Positions 1 through 8,887 of a stretch of DNA of 64,000 bases are shown in pieces. A model generated the notes under the pieces. That model was not told the DNA's origin, searched no databases, and saw only the letters and a list, made by a program, of their open reading frames with translations. The stretch is from Clavibacter sp. B3I6 (GTDB lineage Bacteria; Actinomycetota; Actinomycetes; Actinomycetales; Microbacteriaceae), in NCBI RefSeq assembly GCF_030816895.1, contig NZ_JAUSYL010000001.1, forward strand, positions 1,984,001-2,048,000, read 5' to 3'. The stretch's first letter is position 1, and every line of letters begins with the position of its first letter. The position numbers and the translations under genes were made by a program.

Positions 1-605
1 TCGCCCTGCACCGCACGGCGATCGAGGCGGCCGTCACCGCGGGAGCCGGCCGGATCCTGTACACGAGCCACCAGGGCGCCGCGCCCGACTCCCCCTTCGC
101 CCCGGCCCGCGACCACATCGCCACCGAGCGGATCCTGGCCGACTCCGGCACCCCGTGGACGGCGCTCCGCAACGGGTTCTACCTGCACAGCATCGACCTG
201 CTGCTCGGCGCATGGCGCGAGACGGGCGTCATCCGCGTGCCGGCCGACGGCCCCGTGTCGTGGACCTCGCGCGCCGACGCCGCCGAGGGCGCCGCCCGGA
301 TCCTGCTCGCGGACGCACCGCTCGACGGCCCCGTCACCCTCACCGCGTCCGCGGCCCCGACCATGGCGGAGGTCGCGGAGCAGGCGTCCGAGCTCGCCGG
401 TCGCGAGGTCCGCCTCGAGATCGTCGACCCCGAGGACTGGATCGCCGGCCTCGTCGCCGTCGGCACCCCCGAGCCCGTCGCGCGCTTCCTCCTCGGCCTC
501 CCCCAGGCGGCGGCCGGCGGGTTCTTCGCGGGCACGGATCCGCTCCTCGCCGACCTCCTCGGCCGCGCGCCCGAGTCGGTGCGCGACCACCTCGCCCGCG
601 GCTGA
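1..605 (+). CDS. NmrA/SDR-like NAD(P)-binding oxidoreductase, 3' part
   Basis: The gene enters from the left edge; codons are readable from base 3 to the TGA at 603-605, about 200 residues. The visible part has the middle and end of an NmrA/QorB-type atypical short-chain dehydrogenase: a beta strand ending RILYTSHQG, then TERILADSGTPWTALRNGFYLH, the usual helix and strand that place substrate, then a loop with WTSRADAAEGAARIL. The N-terminal Rossmann glycine motif lies outside the window. Family members bind NAD(P)H and act as quinone reductases or redox sensors in the cytoplasm; the substrate here cannot be read. A strong hairpin follows directly. The family call is fairly secure, the function is not. 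Confidence 0.75.
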   Translation, partial: ALHRTAIEAAVTAGAGRILYTSHQGAAPDSPFAPARDHIATERILADSGTPWTALRNGFYLHSIDLLLGAWRETGVIRVPADGPVSWTSRADAAEGAARILLADAPLDGPVTLTASAAPTMAEVAEQASELAGREVRLEIVDPEDWIAGLVAVGTPEPVARFLLGLPQAAAGGFFAGTDPLLADLLGRAPESVRDHLARG

Positions 606-624
606 GCCCCGCACGACGGAGCCG

Positions 625-685
625 CGCACGACGGAGCCCCGGCCGCCGCGTCTCGAGGACGCGGCGGCCGGGGCTCCGTCGTGCG
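625..685. terminator. Long bidirectional terminator hairpin
   Basis: Arms 625-650 and 660-685 form a perfect 26-bp stem around a 9-base loop, and the loop bases can extend it by two more pairs. It lies between two convergent genes (stops at 605 and 693), so it probably ends transcription from both sides. A further partial copy of the arm start (GCACGACGGA) stands just upstream at 611-620. Confidence 0.85.
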
Positions 686-692
686 GGCGGGA

Positions 693-3047
693 TCAGCTCG
701 GCTCGAGCACCCGCTCCGACGCGGTGACCGGCGCGACGGACGTCCGCACGTACCGCTCGTCCGCGGTCGTGACGTGGTGCACGGATCCGGTGATCGCGAT
801 CGCGGTCCCCGTCTCCTTCACCGCGCTCGACGGGCCGACCCACAGCTCGACCGCGCCCGGCTCGACGATGCGGCGGTACCGCAGGTCGGTGAAGGCGAGG
901 CGCGACGTGGGCACCGTGAAGGTGACCTCCGCCGTCTCGCCGGCCGCGAGGTCCAGCCGCAGGTAGCCGAGCAGCTGCGCGACGGGCCGCGTGACGCTCC
1001 CCTGCACGTCGCGGGCGTAGAGCTGCACGACGTCGGTGCCGTCGCGGTCGCCCGTGTTGCGGACCTCGACGGTCGCCGTGAACGACTCCCCCGCCGTGAC
1101 CTCCGGCGACCCGACCGTGAGGCCGGTGCGCGCGAAGGTCGTGTACGACAGGCCGTGCCCGAACGGGAGGACGGGCGTGGGATCCGCGCTCGTCACCTCC
1201 GAGGGGCCCCCGAGGATCGGGTGCAGGTACGAGAACGGCTGCGCGCCCGCGGACCGCGGGAGCGACACCGGCAGGCGGCCCGACGGCGACACCCGGCCGG
1301 AGAGGACGCCCGCGATCGCGGATCCGCCCTCCTCGCCCGGGAAGAACGCCTGCAGGACGGCGGCCGGGGCATCCGCGCCCTCGATCGCCCAGGCCACCGC
1401 GTACGGCCGGCCGGTGAGCAGCACCAGGACCACGGGGGTCCCGGTGGCGCGCACGGCCTCGACCAGCTCGCGCTGGACGCCCGGGAGGTCGAGGCTCTCG
1501 ACGTCGTTGCCCTCGCCGACCGTGCCACGGCCGAAGAGGCCCGCCCGGTCGCCGACGACCACGACCGCGAGGTCCGCACCGCGCGCGGCGTCCACCGCGG
1601 CGTCGAAGCCGGAACGGTCGTCGCCCTCCACGTCGGCGCCCTCGACGAGAACCAGCTCGCTGTCGGGCAGCTCGAGGCGCAGGGCCTCGGCGACGGTCGG
1701 GATCTCGAACCCGAGCGGCGTGCCCGGGTGGTGCGCGAGCACGTGGTTCGCGAACGAGTAGCAGCCCATGAGCGCCTCGGCGCTGTCGGCGTTGGGGCCG
1801 ATCAGCGCGATGCGCCCGGGAGCCGGACGGTCCGCTGACGCGAGCGGCAGCGTGCCGTCGTTCGCGAGCAGCACCACGGACTCCTCCGCGAGGCGACGCG
1901 CGACGTCCCGGTGGGCCGGGGTGTCGAGGTCGATGTGCGCGGGCGGCTCGTCGAACGTCGCGTCGAGGAGGCCCAGCTCCTCCTTCTCGTCGAGCACGCG
2001 GAGCACCGCGCGGTCGACGAGCGACTCGTCGGCGAGCCCGGCGCGGATCCGCTCCGCCAGCGGCGCGAGGTACGCGTCGCCGGTGGGCAGCTCCACGTCG
2101 ATGCCGGCGGCGAGCGCGAGCTCGGCCGCCTCGCCGCGGTCGCCCGCGACGGCGTGCATCACCTGGAGGAACGCGACGGAGAAGTAGTCGGAGACCACGA
2201 CGCCGTCGAAGCCCCAGCGGCCGCGCAGGATGTCGGTGAGGTACTCGGGCGTCGCGCCGACGGGCGCGCCGTCGATCTCGGCGTACGAGTTCATGACCGA
2301 GCGCACCCCGCCGTCGAGCACCGCCATCTCGAAGGGCGGCAGCAGCACGTCCTCCACGAAGCGCGGGCCCACGTGCGCGGGCGCGTGGTTGCGTCCGGAC
2401 TGCGAGACCGAGTAGCCGACGAAGTGCTTGAGCGTCGCGTGGATCCCCGCGGACTGCAGGCCCCTCACGTACGCCGTGCCGATGGTGCCGACCACGTACG
2501 GGTCCTCGGCGATGCACTCGTCCACGCGGCCCCAGCGGGCGTCGCGGATCACGTCGAGCACGGGCGCGAGGCCCTGGTGCACGCCGAGCTCCTTCATCGA
2601 CCCGCCGATGAGCCCCGCCATCTCCTCCACGAGGCCCGGGTCGAAGGACGCGCCCCACGCGAGCGGCGTGGGGAAGGTCGCGGCCTGCCACGCGGCGAGC
2701 CCGGTGAGGCACTCCTCGTGCACGAGCGCCGGGATCCCGAGCCGCGTCTCCGTCTGCAGGCGCCTCTGCTCAGCCCACAGCCAGGACGCGCGCTCGACCG
2801 GATCCACGGGACGCGTGCCGTACACGCGGGTGAGGTGCCCGAGGCCGTGCTCGGTCGCCTCCTCGTAGCGGCCGGTCGTGGCCATCTCGCCCTGCATGGG
2901 CGCGACGACCTCGCCGCCCTGGTCGACCCAGTAGCCGACGATCTGCGCGAGCTTCTCCTCGAGGGTCATCCGCGCGTGCAGCTCGCGCACGCGGTCCGAC
3001 ACCTCGGGCAGCGCGACGGCGCCGGGGGCCGTCTCCGCCCCGGTCAC
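693..3047 (-). CDS. GH3 beta-glucosidase/beta-xylosidase (BxlA-like)
   Basis: 784-residue glycoside hydrolase family 3 enzyme without signal peptide, so it acts in the cytoplasm on imported oligosaccharides. The GTG start at 3047 overlaps the stop of the upstream permease (GTGA). The (beta/alpha)8 domain contains LKHFVGY near residue 207 and the nucleophile segment GVVVSDYFS, with catalytic Asp287 by my count; the usual SDW is SDY here. The alpha/beta sandwich domain follows (RIALIGPNADS), then a C-terminal fibronectin type III-like domain (VRNTGDRDGTDVVQLY). It is last in an operon with a binding protein and two permeases, the order of bxlEFGA in Streptomyces, which suggests xylobiose or related beta-linked oligosaccharides. 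Beta-glucosidase is the main alternative. Confidence 0.9.
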   Translation of the reverse strand: MTGAETAPGAVALPEVSDRVRELHARMTLEEKLAQIVGYWVDQGGEVVAPMQGEMATTGRYEEATEHGLGHLTRVYGTRPVDPVERASWLWAEQRRLQTETRLGIPALVHEECLTGLAAWQAATFPTPLAWGASFDPGLVEEMAGLIGGSMKELGVHQGLAPVLDVIRDARWGRVDECIAEDPYVVGTIGTAYVRGLQSAGIHATLKHFVGYSVSQSGRNHAPAHVGPRFVEDVLLPPFEMAVLDGGVRSVMNSYAEIDGAPVGATPEYLTDILRGRWGFDGVVVSDYFSVAFLQVMHAVAGDRGEAAELALAAGIDVELPTGDAYLAPLAERIRAGLADESLVDRAVLRVLDEKEELGLLDATFDEPPAHIDLDTPAHRDVARRLAEESVVLLANDGTLPLASADRPAPGRIALIGPNADSAEALMGCYSFANHVLAHHPGTPLGFEIPTVAEALRLELPDSELVLVEGADVEGDDRSGFDAAVDAARGADLAVVVVGDRAGLFGRGTVGEGNDVESLDLPGVQRELVEAVRATGTPVVLVLLTGRPYAVAWAIEGADAPAAVLQAFFPGEEGGSAIAGVLSGRVSPSGRLPVSLPRSAGAQPFSYLHPILGGPSEVTSADPTPVLPFGHGLSYTTFARTGLTVGSPEVTAGESFTATVEVRNTGDRDGTDVVQLYARDVQGSVTRPVAQLLGYLRLDLAAGETAEVTFTVPTSRLAFTDLRYRRIVEPGAVELWVGPSSAVKETGTAIAITGSVHHVTTADERYVRTSVAPVTASERVLEPS

Positions 3048-3951
3048 CCCTTCACCGCGCCGGTGAGGCCGCCGACGATGCGGCGCTCGAAGATGGAGAA
3101 GAAGATGAGCGCGGGGATCATCGACAGCGACGTGAACGCGAGCACCTTGGCCGTGTCGACCGAGTACTGCGACGAGAACGACTGCACGCCGAGCGGCAGC
3201 GTGTACGCCGACGCGTCGCTGAGGATGAACAGCGGCAGCAGGTAGCTGTTCCAGCTGCCGATGAACGCGAGGATCCCGACCGTGATGACGCCCGGCATCG
3301 ACAGCCGCACGACCATCCGGAAGAAGAACCCGAGTCGGCTGCACCCGTCGATGAACGCGGCCTCCTGGATCTCGTCCGGGATCGCCCGGAGGAACGGCAC
3401 CAGGATGATGATCGTCGTCGGCAGCGCGAACGCGATCTGCGGGAGGATGATCCCCGGCAGCGAGTTCGTGAGGCCGAGCGACCGGATCACGATGTGTACA
3501 GCGGCGTGATGGCCACCGTGATGGGGAACATGAGGCCCGACGCGAAGACCGCGTAGAGCGCCCCCCGGCCGAAGAACGTGTACCGGGCCAGCACGTAGCT
3601 CGCCATCAGGCCGAGCACGACCGCGCCGAGCGTGGTGCCGAGCGCCGCGATGAGCGAGTTGCCCACCTGCCGCCAGAACAGCGAGCCCGTGAGGACGTCG
3701 AGGTAGTTCTGGATCTGCCACGGCGACGGGAAGCCTGCCGGGTCGGTCGTGATCTGCGCGTTCGTGCGGAACCCGCCGAGGATGATGTACGCCACCGGCG
3801 TCAGCATCAGGGCGATGAGCACGACCGCGACGAGGTACGGGATCGGGTTGTTGCCCTGCCCCGGCGTCTTCGCCCGCTTGGGCTTCGGCGCCTTGGCCGA
3901 GTAGGTGGGATCCAGATCCGCGTTGCGCGGAGCTGCGGTGGCGACGGTCAC
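3044..3951 (-). pseudogene. Sugar ABC permease (MalG/BxlG type), frameshifted
   Basis: Two frames together make one MalG-like permease. The N-terminal half starts at GTG 3951 (overlapping the previous stop as GTGA) and runs through four membrane segments to ITPLYTS-stop at about 3487. The other half continues in a second frame with IVIRSLGLTNSLPGIILPQ and the EAA loop (IPDEIQEAAFIDG, where the ATPase docks) to the TGA at 3044. Reading across needs removal of one GT/AC unit in the repeat at 3494-3497; the span of 908 bases equals 302 codons plus 2. Neighbours are the MalF-type permease and the GH3 enzyme. Intact family members are about 300 residues, matching the corrected length. It is either a recent null mutation or a sequencing error. 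Confidence 0.85.
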
Positions 3952-4976
3952 TTCTTCGCCTTCCTTCCTGCACCCGTGAGGGCGCCGGCGGTGTCGCGGT
4001 TGAGCACGAACCGCTGGTAGACGAGCGCGACGACCAGGGAGATGAGGAACAGCACCACGGCGACGGCGTTGCCGTACCCGTAGTTGCCGGATCCGCGCCC
4101 GTTCGCCACGAGGTACGTGGCCATGGTCGAGGTGCCCGCGGTGGCCGAGATGTACTGGCCCCAGATGATGTAGACGAGGTCGAACAGCTGCAGCGAGCCG
4201 ATGATCGACAGGAACGCCCAGATGCGCAGCGTCGGCGCGAGCAGCGGCAGCGTGATGCGCCGCTGGATCTGCCAGTACGACGCGCCGTCGATGGCCGCCG
4301 CCTCGGAGAGCTCCTCGGGGATGCCCTGGAGGCCCGCGAGGAAGAGGATCACCGCGAAGCCGATGTACTTCCACGTGATGATCGTCATGAGCGACCAGAT
4401 CGCGATGTCCGGGTTCGCCAGCCAGTCCTGCTGGAGGTCCGCCAGGCCGATGTTCGCGAGGAAGCCGTTGAGCGCGCCGGAGCCCTGGAGCATGAGGCTC
4501 CAGCCGGTGCCGACGACGACCTCGGAGATCACGTACGGGACGAAGATCAGCACGCGGATGATCGACTGGCCGCGCAGCTTCCTGTTGAGCAGCAGCGCCA
4601 CGAGGATCGCGACCGGGCCCTGCAGCACGAGCGACAGGATCACGATGACCGCGTTGTGCATCAGGGCCTCGTGGAACGCGGGGTCCTGGATGATCGTGAT
4701 GTAGTTCCGGAAGCCCACGAAGACCGTGGGCGGGCCGAAGCCCTGCCAGCTGAAGAAGCCGTAGTAGGCCGCCATCACCACGGGGTAGATGACGAAGCCC
4801 ACGAAGAAGAGGAGGGCCGGGCCCACGAGGATCAGGACCTCGAGGCGCCCGGACCAACCCAGGCCGCGGCGTCGACCCTTCACCGCCGAGGGCGGCGTCG
4901 TCACGACGCCGCCCTCGGGGTGTGCAGGATCAGCCGCGGGACGCTGCTCGTCGAGCGAGCTCTCGCGGAGTGGCAT
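3948..4976 (-). CDS. Sugar ABC permease (MalF/BxlF type)
   Basis: 342-residue inner-membrane permease with six predicted transmembrane segments beginning at about residue 48 (LILVGPALLFFVGFVIYPVV) and the EAA loop LSEAAAIDGASYWQ that contacts the shared ATPase. It pairs with the downstream MalG-type protein to form the channel fed by the lipoprotein encoded upstream. The ATG at 4976 lies 10 bases after the binding-protein stop but has little ribosome-binding sequence. The first 24 codons span a perfect palindrome, so a GTG at codon 24 or 25 or another later start is a real alternative. No ATPase gene is present nearby, so a general ATPase such as MsiK is presumably used. Confidence 0.88.
   Translation of the reverse strand: MPLRESSLDEQRPAADPAHPEGGVVTTPPSAVKGRRRGLGWSGRLEVLILVGPALLFFVGFVIYPVVMAAYYGFFSWQGFGPPTVFVGFRNYITIIQDPAFHEALMHNAVIVILSLVLQGPVAILVALLLNRKLRGQSIIRVLIFVPYVISEVVVGTGWSLMLQGSGALNGFLANIGLADLQQDWLANPDIAIWSLMTIITWKYIGFAVILFLAGLQGIPEELSEAAAIDGASYWQIQRRITLPLLAPTLRIWAFLSIIGSLQLFDLVYIIWGQYISATAGTSTMATYLVANGRGSGNYGYGNAVAVVLFLISLVVALVYQRFVLNRDTAGALTGAGRKAKK
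4886..4918. other. Perfect 16-bp palindrome in/before permease gene
   Basis: Arms 4886-4901 and 4903-4918 are exact inverted repeats separated by one base. On the transcript the hairpin would sit between the highly expressed binding-protein gene and the permease membrane region. It could lower downstream expression or stabilise the upstream mRNA, as intercistronic hairpins do in maltose-type operons. If the annotated permease start at 4976 is right, the palindrome is coding. Confidence 0.6.
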
Positions 4977-4986
4977 GTCGGGTCGC

Positions 4987-6276
4987 CTAGGCCTTCTTGG
5001 CCGCGTCGCCGACGGTCTGGACGAGCTTCTCCGGGCTGCCGTCGCCCGCCATGAGCTCGACCACGCCGACGTTCATGGCGTTGCCGACGTTCAGGCCGTA
5101 GACCGTGTCGAGCCACTGGGAGACGTACGGGGCGTCGTTGTACGCCGCGAGGATCTCCTGGAGGTACGGCTCGGTGACCGCCTCCTGCGACGTCGTGTTC
5201 ACGGGCGGGGCGTTGAAGGCCGCGTAGTACTCCTTCTGCACGTCCGACGTGGCGATGTAGTTGAGGAAGTCGACGCACTCCTTCGGCGCCTGCGCGGAGC
5301 AGGAGTAGCCGTCGATGCCGCCCATGATGGAGCCGGGCTCGCCCTTGCCGCCCTCGATCTCGGGGAAGGGGAACCAGGAGAGGTCCGCGAGCGGCTTCTG
5401 GTCGGGGGTCAGGCCCGCGATCACGCCGGGGTTCCAGGCGCCCATGAGCTCCATGGCCGCCTGCTTGTTGGCGATGAGGCCCGCTGAGCTGCCGGCGCCC
5501 TGCTGCGCCGCGGTGGTGAGGAAGCCCTCGTTGAAGGGATCCGTGCCCACGAGGTCCGTGAGGTCGTCGCCCGCCTTGATCCAGCAGTCGTCGCTGAAGT
5601 CCTTGTCCTTCGCGGCCTTCTCGAGCGTGTCGGAGCTGCACTCGCGGAGCGCGAAGTTGAAGTACCAGTGCGCGGCGGGCCAGGCGTCCTTGCCGCCGAG
5701 CGCGATGGGCGCGACGCCCGTGGCCTTCAGCTTGTCGACGGCCGCGTTCAGCTCGTCCATCGTCGTCGGGTTCTCCGTGATGCCGGCCGCCGTGAAGAGG
5801 TCCTGGCTGTAGAAGATGCCGCTGGGGAGCACGGCGACGGGCATGGCGTAGGCCTTGCCGTCGATCGTGTTGGCCTCGAACGAGCCCGCGGAGATCTCCT
5901 CCTTGGCGGTGGCGGAGATGCCGTCGGTGATGTCCATGATCTGGCCCGCGGCGACCGAGGCGGCGAGCTTGCCGCCACCGCGCTGCAGGAAGACGTCGGG
6001 GGCGTCGCCGGAGTTGAGCGCCGTCTGGAGCTTGCCGTCGAGGTCCTCGTTCTGGATCGACGTCGGCGTGATCGTGACGCCGGCGTTCGCGGCGTTGAAG
6101 TCGGCCGTGGTCTTGTCCCAGAACTCCTTGCCCGGGCCGGTGGTGGAGTTGTGCCAGAGCGTCATCTCGACGGGGCCGCCGTCGTCGCTGCTGCCGGAGC
6201 CGCCGCTGCAGCCGGTGAGGGCGAGAGCCCCCACGAGCAGGGCCGCGGATCCCGTGAGGATCTTCCGTGCCTTCAT
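4987..6276 (-). CDS. Extracellular sugar-binding lipoprotein (family 1 SBP, BxlE-like)
   Basis: 429-residue ABC solute-binding protein. The N terminus is a lipoprotein signal (hydrophobic stretch, lipobox LTGC, acylated Cys23), so it is anchored outside the membrane. The mature part has the family 1 pattern: EMTLWHNSTTGPGKEFWDK, then DAPDVFLQRGGGKL, and aromatic residues in AMELMGAWNPG and LSWFPFPE. A good ribosome-binding site (AGGTAGGA) precedes ATG 6276. It is first in the operon, divergent from a LacI regulator, with two permeases and a GH3 enzyme behind it. Xylo- or gluco-oligosaccharides are the likely ligands, inferred from context only. Confidence 0.9.
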   Translation of the reverse strand: MKARKILTGSAALLVGALALTGCSGGSGSSDDGGPVEMTLWHNSTTGPGKEFWDKTTADFNAANAGVTITPTSIQNEDLDGKLQTALNSGDAPDVFLQRGGGKLAASVAAGQIMDITDGISATAKEEISAGSFEANTIDGKAYAMPVAVLPSGIFYSQDLFTAAGITENPTTMDELNAAVDKLKATGVAPIALGGKDAWPAAHWYFNFALRECSSDTLEKAAKDKDFSDDCWIKAGDDLTDLVGTDPFNEGFLTTAAQQGAGSSAGLIANKQAAMELMGAWNPGVIAGLTPDQKPLADLSWFPFPEIEGGKGEPGSIMGGIDGYSCSAQAPKECVDFLNYIATSDVQKEYYAAFNAPPVNTTSQEAVTEPYLQEILAAYNDAPYVSQWLDTVYGLNVGNAMNVGVVELMAGDGSPEKLVQTVGDAAKKA

Positions 6277-6452
6277 GTCGTCCTACCTGTCTCTTCTTTG
6301 AGCGCACCCTGGCGGGTGTCGGGGGTGTCGTGCACGGGCCGCGTGCCTGGTGCTGTGGTGGGGCCCGGACCGGTCCCCCTGTCGCGTCGTCGCGTCGTCG
6401 CTGCGTCGTGACGCGGGGCCGGTCGGGCCAGTCTCAGTCGCCCTCCGATCTT

Positions 6453-6491
6453 CGTCAAACGTTTTCGAAATCCTTTTCCCAGGCGTAGGGT
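6453..6491. promoter_or_regulatory. Divergent promoter/operator of the bxl-like locus
   Basis: Overlapping palindromes AAACGTTT (6457-6464) and TTTCGAAA (6463-6470) resemble LacI-family half-sites. On the minus strand TTGACG (6458-6453) with a 17-base spacer to GAGACT could serve the binding-protein operon, placing the operator on its -35 box. On the plus strand TAGGGT (6486-6491) stands 7 bases before the regulator ATG, giving a leaderless message. The layout fits autoregulation plus sugar-relieved repression. Confidence 0.6.
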
Positions 6492-6498
6492 CCTGTCC

Positions 6499-7506
6499 AT
6501 GTCCCGCCGCCCCACCATCCACGACGTCGCCGCTGCCGCCGGCGTCTCGGTGTCGACCGTGTCCAAGGCGGTGAACGGGCGCTACGGCATCTCGGCGGAC
6601 ACCTCGAAGCGCGTGATGGAGGTCGTGGAGCGCCTCGGTTACGAGTCGAGCCTCGTCGCGAGCAGCATGCGCTCCCACCGCACGGGCGTGATCGGCGTGC
6701 TCGTGGCGGACTTCGAGCCGTTCAGCGCCGAGATCCTGAAGGGCGTGGGCGCCGCGCTCCGCAGGTCCCGCTACGACCTGCTCGCCTACAGCGGCTCCCG
6801 CCAGTCCGACGGCGCGGGCTGGGAGCGCCGGTCGCTCAGCCGACTGAGCGGCACCCTCATCGACGGCGCGATCATGGTCACCCCCACCGTCGTGACCGCC
6901 TCCACGGAGATCCCCGTCGTGTCGATCGACCCGCACACGGGGCCCGCCGACCTGCCGAGCGTCGAGTCGGACAGCCTCGGCGGCGCGCTCCAGGCGACCC
7001 GGCACCTCCTCGAGCTCGGCCACCGGCGGATCGGGTTCCTGGCGGGCCGCCCCGACCTCCGCTCCGCGAGCCTCCGCGAGGCCGGCTACCGGCGGGCGCT
7101 CCAGGAGGCGGGGATCGCGTTCGACCCGGCGCTCGTGCGCTCCGGGTTCTTCCTCACGGCCCCCGCGCGGGAGCCGGCGCGCGCGATGCTCTCCATGCCG
7201 GACCGGCCGACGGCGATCTTCGCCGCGAACGACCTCTCGGGCATCGCGATCCTGCAGGTGGCGGCGGAGCTCCTCATCCGCGTGCCCGAGGACCTCTCCG
7301 TGATCGGCTTCGACGACATCCCCGAGGCGTCGCAGATGACGCCGCCGCTCACCACCATCCGCCAGCCGATGCAGCGCCTCGGCACGACCGCGGTGGACCT
7401 GCTCATGTCGCTCATGGGCGGCACGGAGCCCGACGCCATGCGGGTGCAGCTGCCGACGCGCCTCGTGCGCCGCGCCACCACGGCGCCCCCGCCCCACCGC
7501 CGCTGA
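6499..7506 (+). CDS. LacI-family regulator of the adjacent sugar operon (BxlR-like)
   Basis: 335 residues. An N-terminal helix-turn-helix (TIHDVAAAAGVSVSTVSKAV, residues 6-25) with the LacI hinge helix after it is followed by a periplasmic-binding-protein fold: GVIGVLVADFEPF, LGHRRIGFLAGRP, FAANDLSGIAIL, SVIGFDDIP, LTTIRQP. The start follows a -10-like TAGGGT by 7 bases, suggesting translation of a leaderless mRNA. It is divergent from the binding-protein gene across 222 bp containing LacI-like palindromes. It probably represses the operon at 693-6276 until an oligosaccharide or its product binds. Confidence 0.92.
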   Translation: MSRRPTIHDVAAAAGVSVSTVSKAVNGRYGISADTSKRVMEVVERLGYESSLVASSMRSHRTGVIGVLVADFEPFSAEILKGVGAALRRSRYDLLAYSGSRQSDGAGWERRSLSRLSGTLIDGAIMVTPTVVTASTEIPVVSIDPHTGPADLPSVESDSLGGALQATRHLLELGHRRIGFLAGRPDLRSASLREAGYRRALQEAGIAFDPALVRSGFFLTAPAREPARAMLSMPDRPTAIFAANDLSGIAILQVAAELLIRVPEDLSVIGFDDIPEASQMTPPLTTIRQPMQRLGTTAVDLLMSLMGGTEPDAMRVQLPTRLVRRATTAPPPHRR

Positions 7507-7706
7507 CCGGGGCCCGGCGATGCGCGAGCCGGCCCACGACGGACGCGGAGCCCCGCGAGCCCGGCGCGCGCCCGCCGCACGTCAGACGACCGCCTGGGGA
7601 CGAAGCCGGCTGCGCCGCCCGCGGTCCCGCTAGCTTTCGGAGCTCACCCGCGGGACGCACCCGACGTCACCAGCGCCGGGTCTCCCCACGACGAGGAAGG
7701 CTCACC

Positions 7707-8093
7707 ATGCCCCTGCTCAACCGAAGCACCCGAACGAAGATCGTCGGCGCCTTGCTGACGACCGCTGCGCTCTCCGTGGGCGCCGGCGCCCTGCCTGCCA
7801 CTGCCGCCCCGTCCTTCAACCCCGACCAAGGGTGGGGAACCATATTCTTCCGTCTGAGGGACGGCGTGAAGTCCGTCCGCGTCGCCGAGCCCGAAGGGGG
7901 ATGGTCGCCTTGCGCCACGCCTGGCGAGGGAGGTACCACGGCGACCCTGTATCTTCCGCTCGACAGGACGTACTCGGCCCAGGGCTATACGGACACCCAC
8001 TGCATGTCGCCCGTTGCCAACGCCCGCGGCGACATCGACGGCTCGGGGTCGCGGACCTACTACGTGCACCACTGGGGCTTCAAGAAGCAGTAG
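7707..8093 (+). CDS. Small secreted two-cysteine protein
   Basis: 128 residues. It has a classical signal peptide (basic start, hydrophobic KIVGALLTTAALSVGAGAL, AxA site near ATAA) and a mature part of about 94 residues rich in Gly, Tyr and Trp. It has two cysteines (SPCATP and THCMSP) that could form a disulfide. A strong ribosome-binding site (GAGGAAGG) precedes the ATG. I do not recognise a named family, but the protein at 47171-47605 shares LRDG, an LPI/LPL-x-R stretch and a C-x-SP ending, so the two look like distant paralogs. Secretion and size fit an apoplastic or toxin-like role, which is speculation. The 200 bp upstream hold no other gene. Confidence 0.75.
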   Translation: MPLLNRSTRTKIVGALLTTAALSVGAGALPATAAPSFNPDQGWGTIFFRLRDGVKSVRVAEPEGGWSPCATPGEGGTTATLYLPLDRTYSAQGYTDTHCMSPVANARGDIDGSGSRTYYVHHWGFKKQ

Positions 8094-8170
8094 AGAACGA
8101 CCATCGCCCGCTGACACCAGCGGCCCGGAACGGGGCAGCGCCCGAGTCGTGCAGCTCCGCTCCTCCCCGC

Positions 8171-8201
8171 ACGGCCCCGTCGGCATCGCCGACGGGGCCG
8201 T
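8171..8201 (+). terminator. Rho-independent-type terminator
   Basis: A 14-bp perfect stem (8171-8184 with 8188-8201, loop ATC) is followed by a short GTTT. It lies 78 bases after the secreted-protein stop and most likely ends that transcript. The rest of 8094-8370 shows no gene. Confidence 0.8.
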
Positions 8202-8370
8202 CGCCCGTTTCCGGATCCACCTCGCCTCGGCCCGCCGCCCTACCGGATCCGCCATGTCCGGTCTCCTCCATCGTGTGGCGACGATGCCCCCTCCCCGAGG
8301 CGCCGCGCCACGGACGCGCTGGCGTCCGCGTCGCCGGCCTGGCGGCGCGCGACCCTGCCAGGCTCAGGGC

Positions 8371-8883
8371 ATGGACCACGACGACTGGGACGACCGGGTC
8401 GCCGCCTTCTGGGCGAGCGCCGACGACGAGCGCGCGGAGGAGACGATCGCCGGGATGCGGGCGCTGGTCGCCGAGCGGCCCGACGGGGATCCGCGCGCGC
8501 TCTTCGAGCTGGCGTGCGCGCACGACCTCGTGGGGCGCGAGGCGGAGGCCGTGCCGCTGTACCGGGCGGCGCTCGACGGCGGGTTGGATCCGGAGCACCG
8601 GCCGTCCGCGGTGATCCAGCTCGCCAGCTCGCTCCGGAACGTCGGCGAGCCCGCGGAGGCGGTCGCCCTGCTCGAGGCCCTGCCCGACGACGCGGACGCG
8701 GCCGGACGCGAAGCCTTCCTCGCGCTCGCGCTGCACGACGCGGGCCGGCCGACGGAGGCGCTCGCCGTCGCCCTCCGCCGGCTCGCGCCGACGCTGCCCG
8801 GCTACGGTCGCGCCGTCGCCGCCTACGCGGAGGAGCTGGCCGGTCGCGCCCCGACGGCTCCGCGATCCGACCTGCCAGGCTGA
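8371..8883 (+). CDS. TPR-repeat protein
   Basis: 170 residues made of repeated helix pairs with the TPR pattern, for example LFELACAHDLVGREAEAVPLYRAAL (about residues 47-71), a second unit AVIQLASSLRNVGEPAEAVALLEAL and a third AREAFLALALHDAGRPTEALA-like unit. Such modules mediate protein contacts; no enzymatic domain is seen. The ATG at 8371 is chosen because the hexamer CAGGCT precedes it by exactly 6 bases, as at many starts here, and the protein fold begins there. A membrane protein gene follows after 4 bases with an almost identical upstream sequence. Confidence 0.8.
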   Translation: MDHDDWDDRVAAFWASADDERAEETIAGMRALVAERPDGDPRALFELACAHDLVGREAEAVPLYRAALDGGLDPEHRPSAVIQLASSLRNVGEPAEAVALLEALPDDADAAGREAFLALALHDAGRPTEALAVALRRLAPTLPGYGRAVAAYAEELAGRAPTAPRSDLPG

Positions 8884-8887
8884 GCGC

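Noticed and set aside
340..2712. Long open frame opposite/offset to the GH3 gene
   Set aside because: Arg/Ala/Gly-rich translation typical of shadow frames in GC-rich DNA; the GH3 frame carries all motifs.
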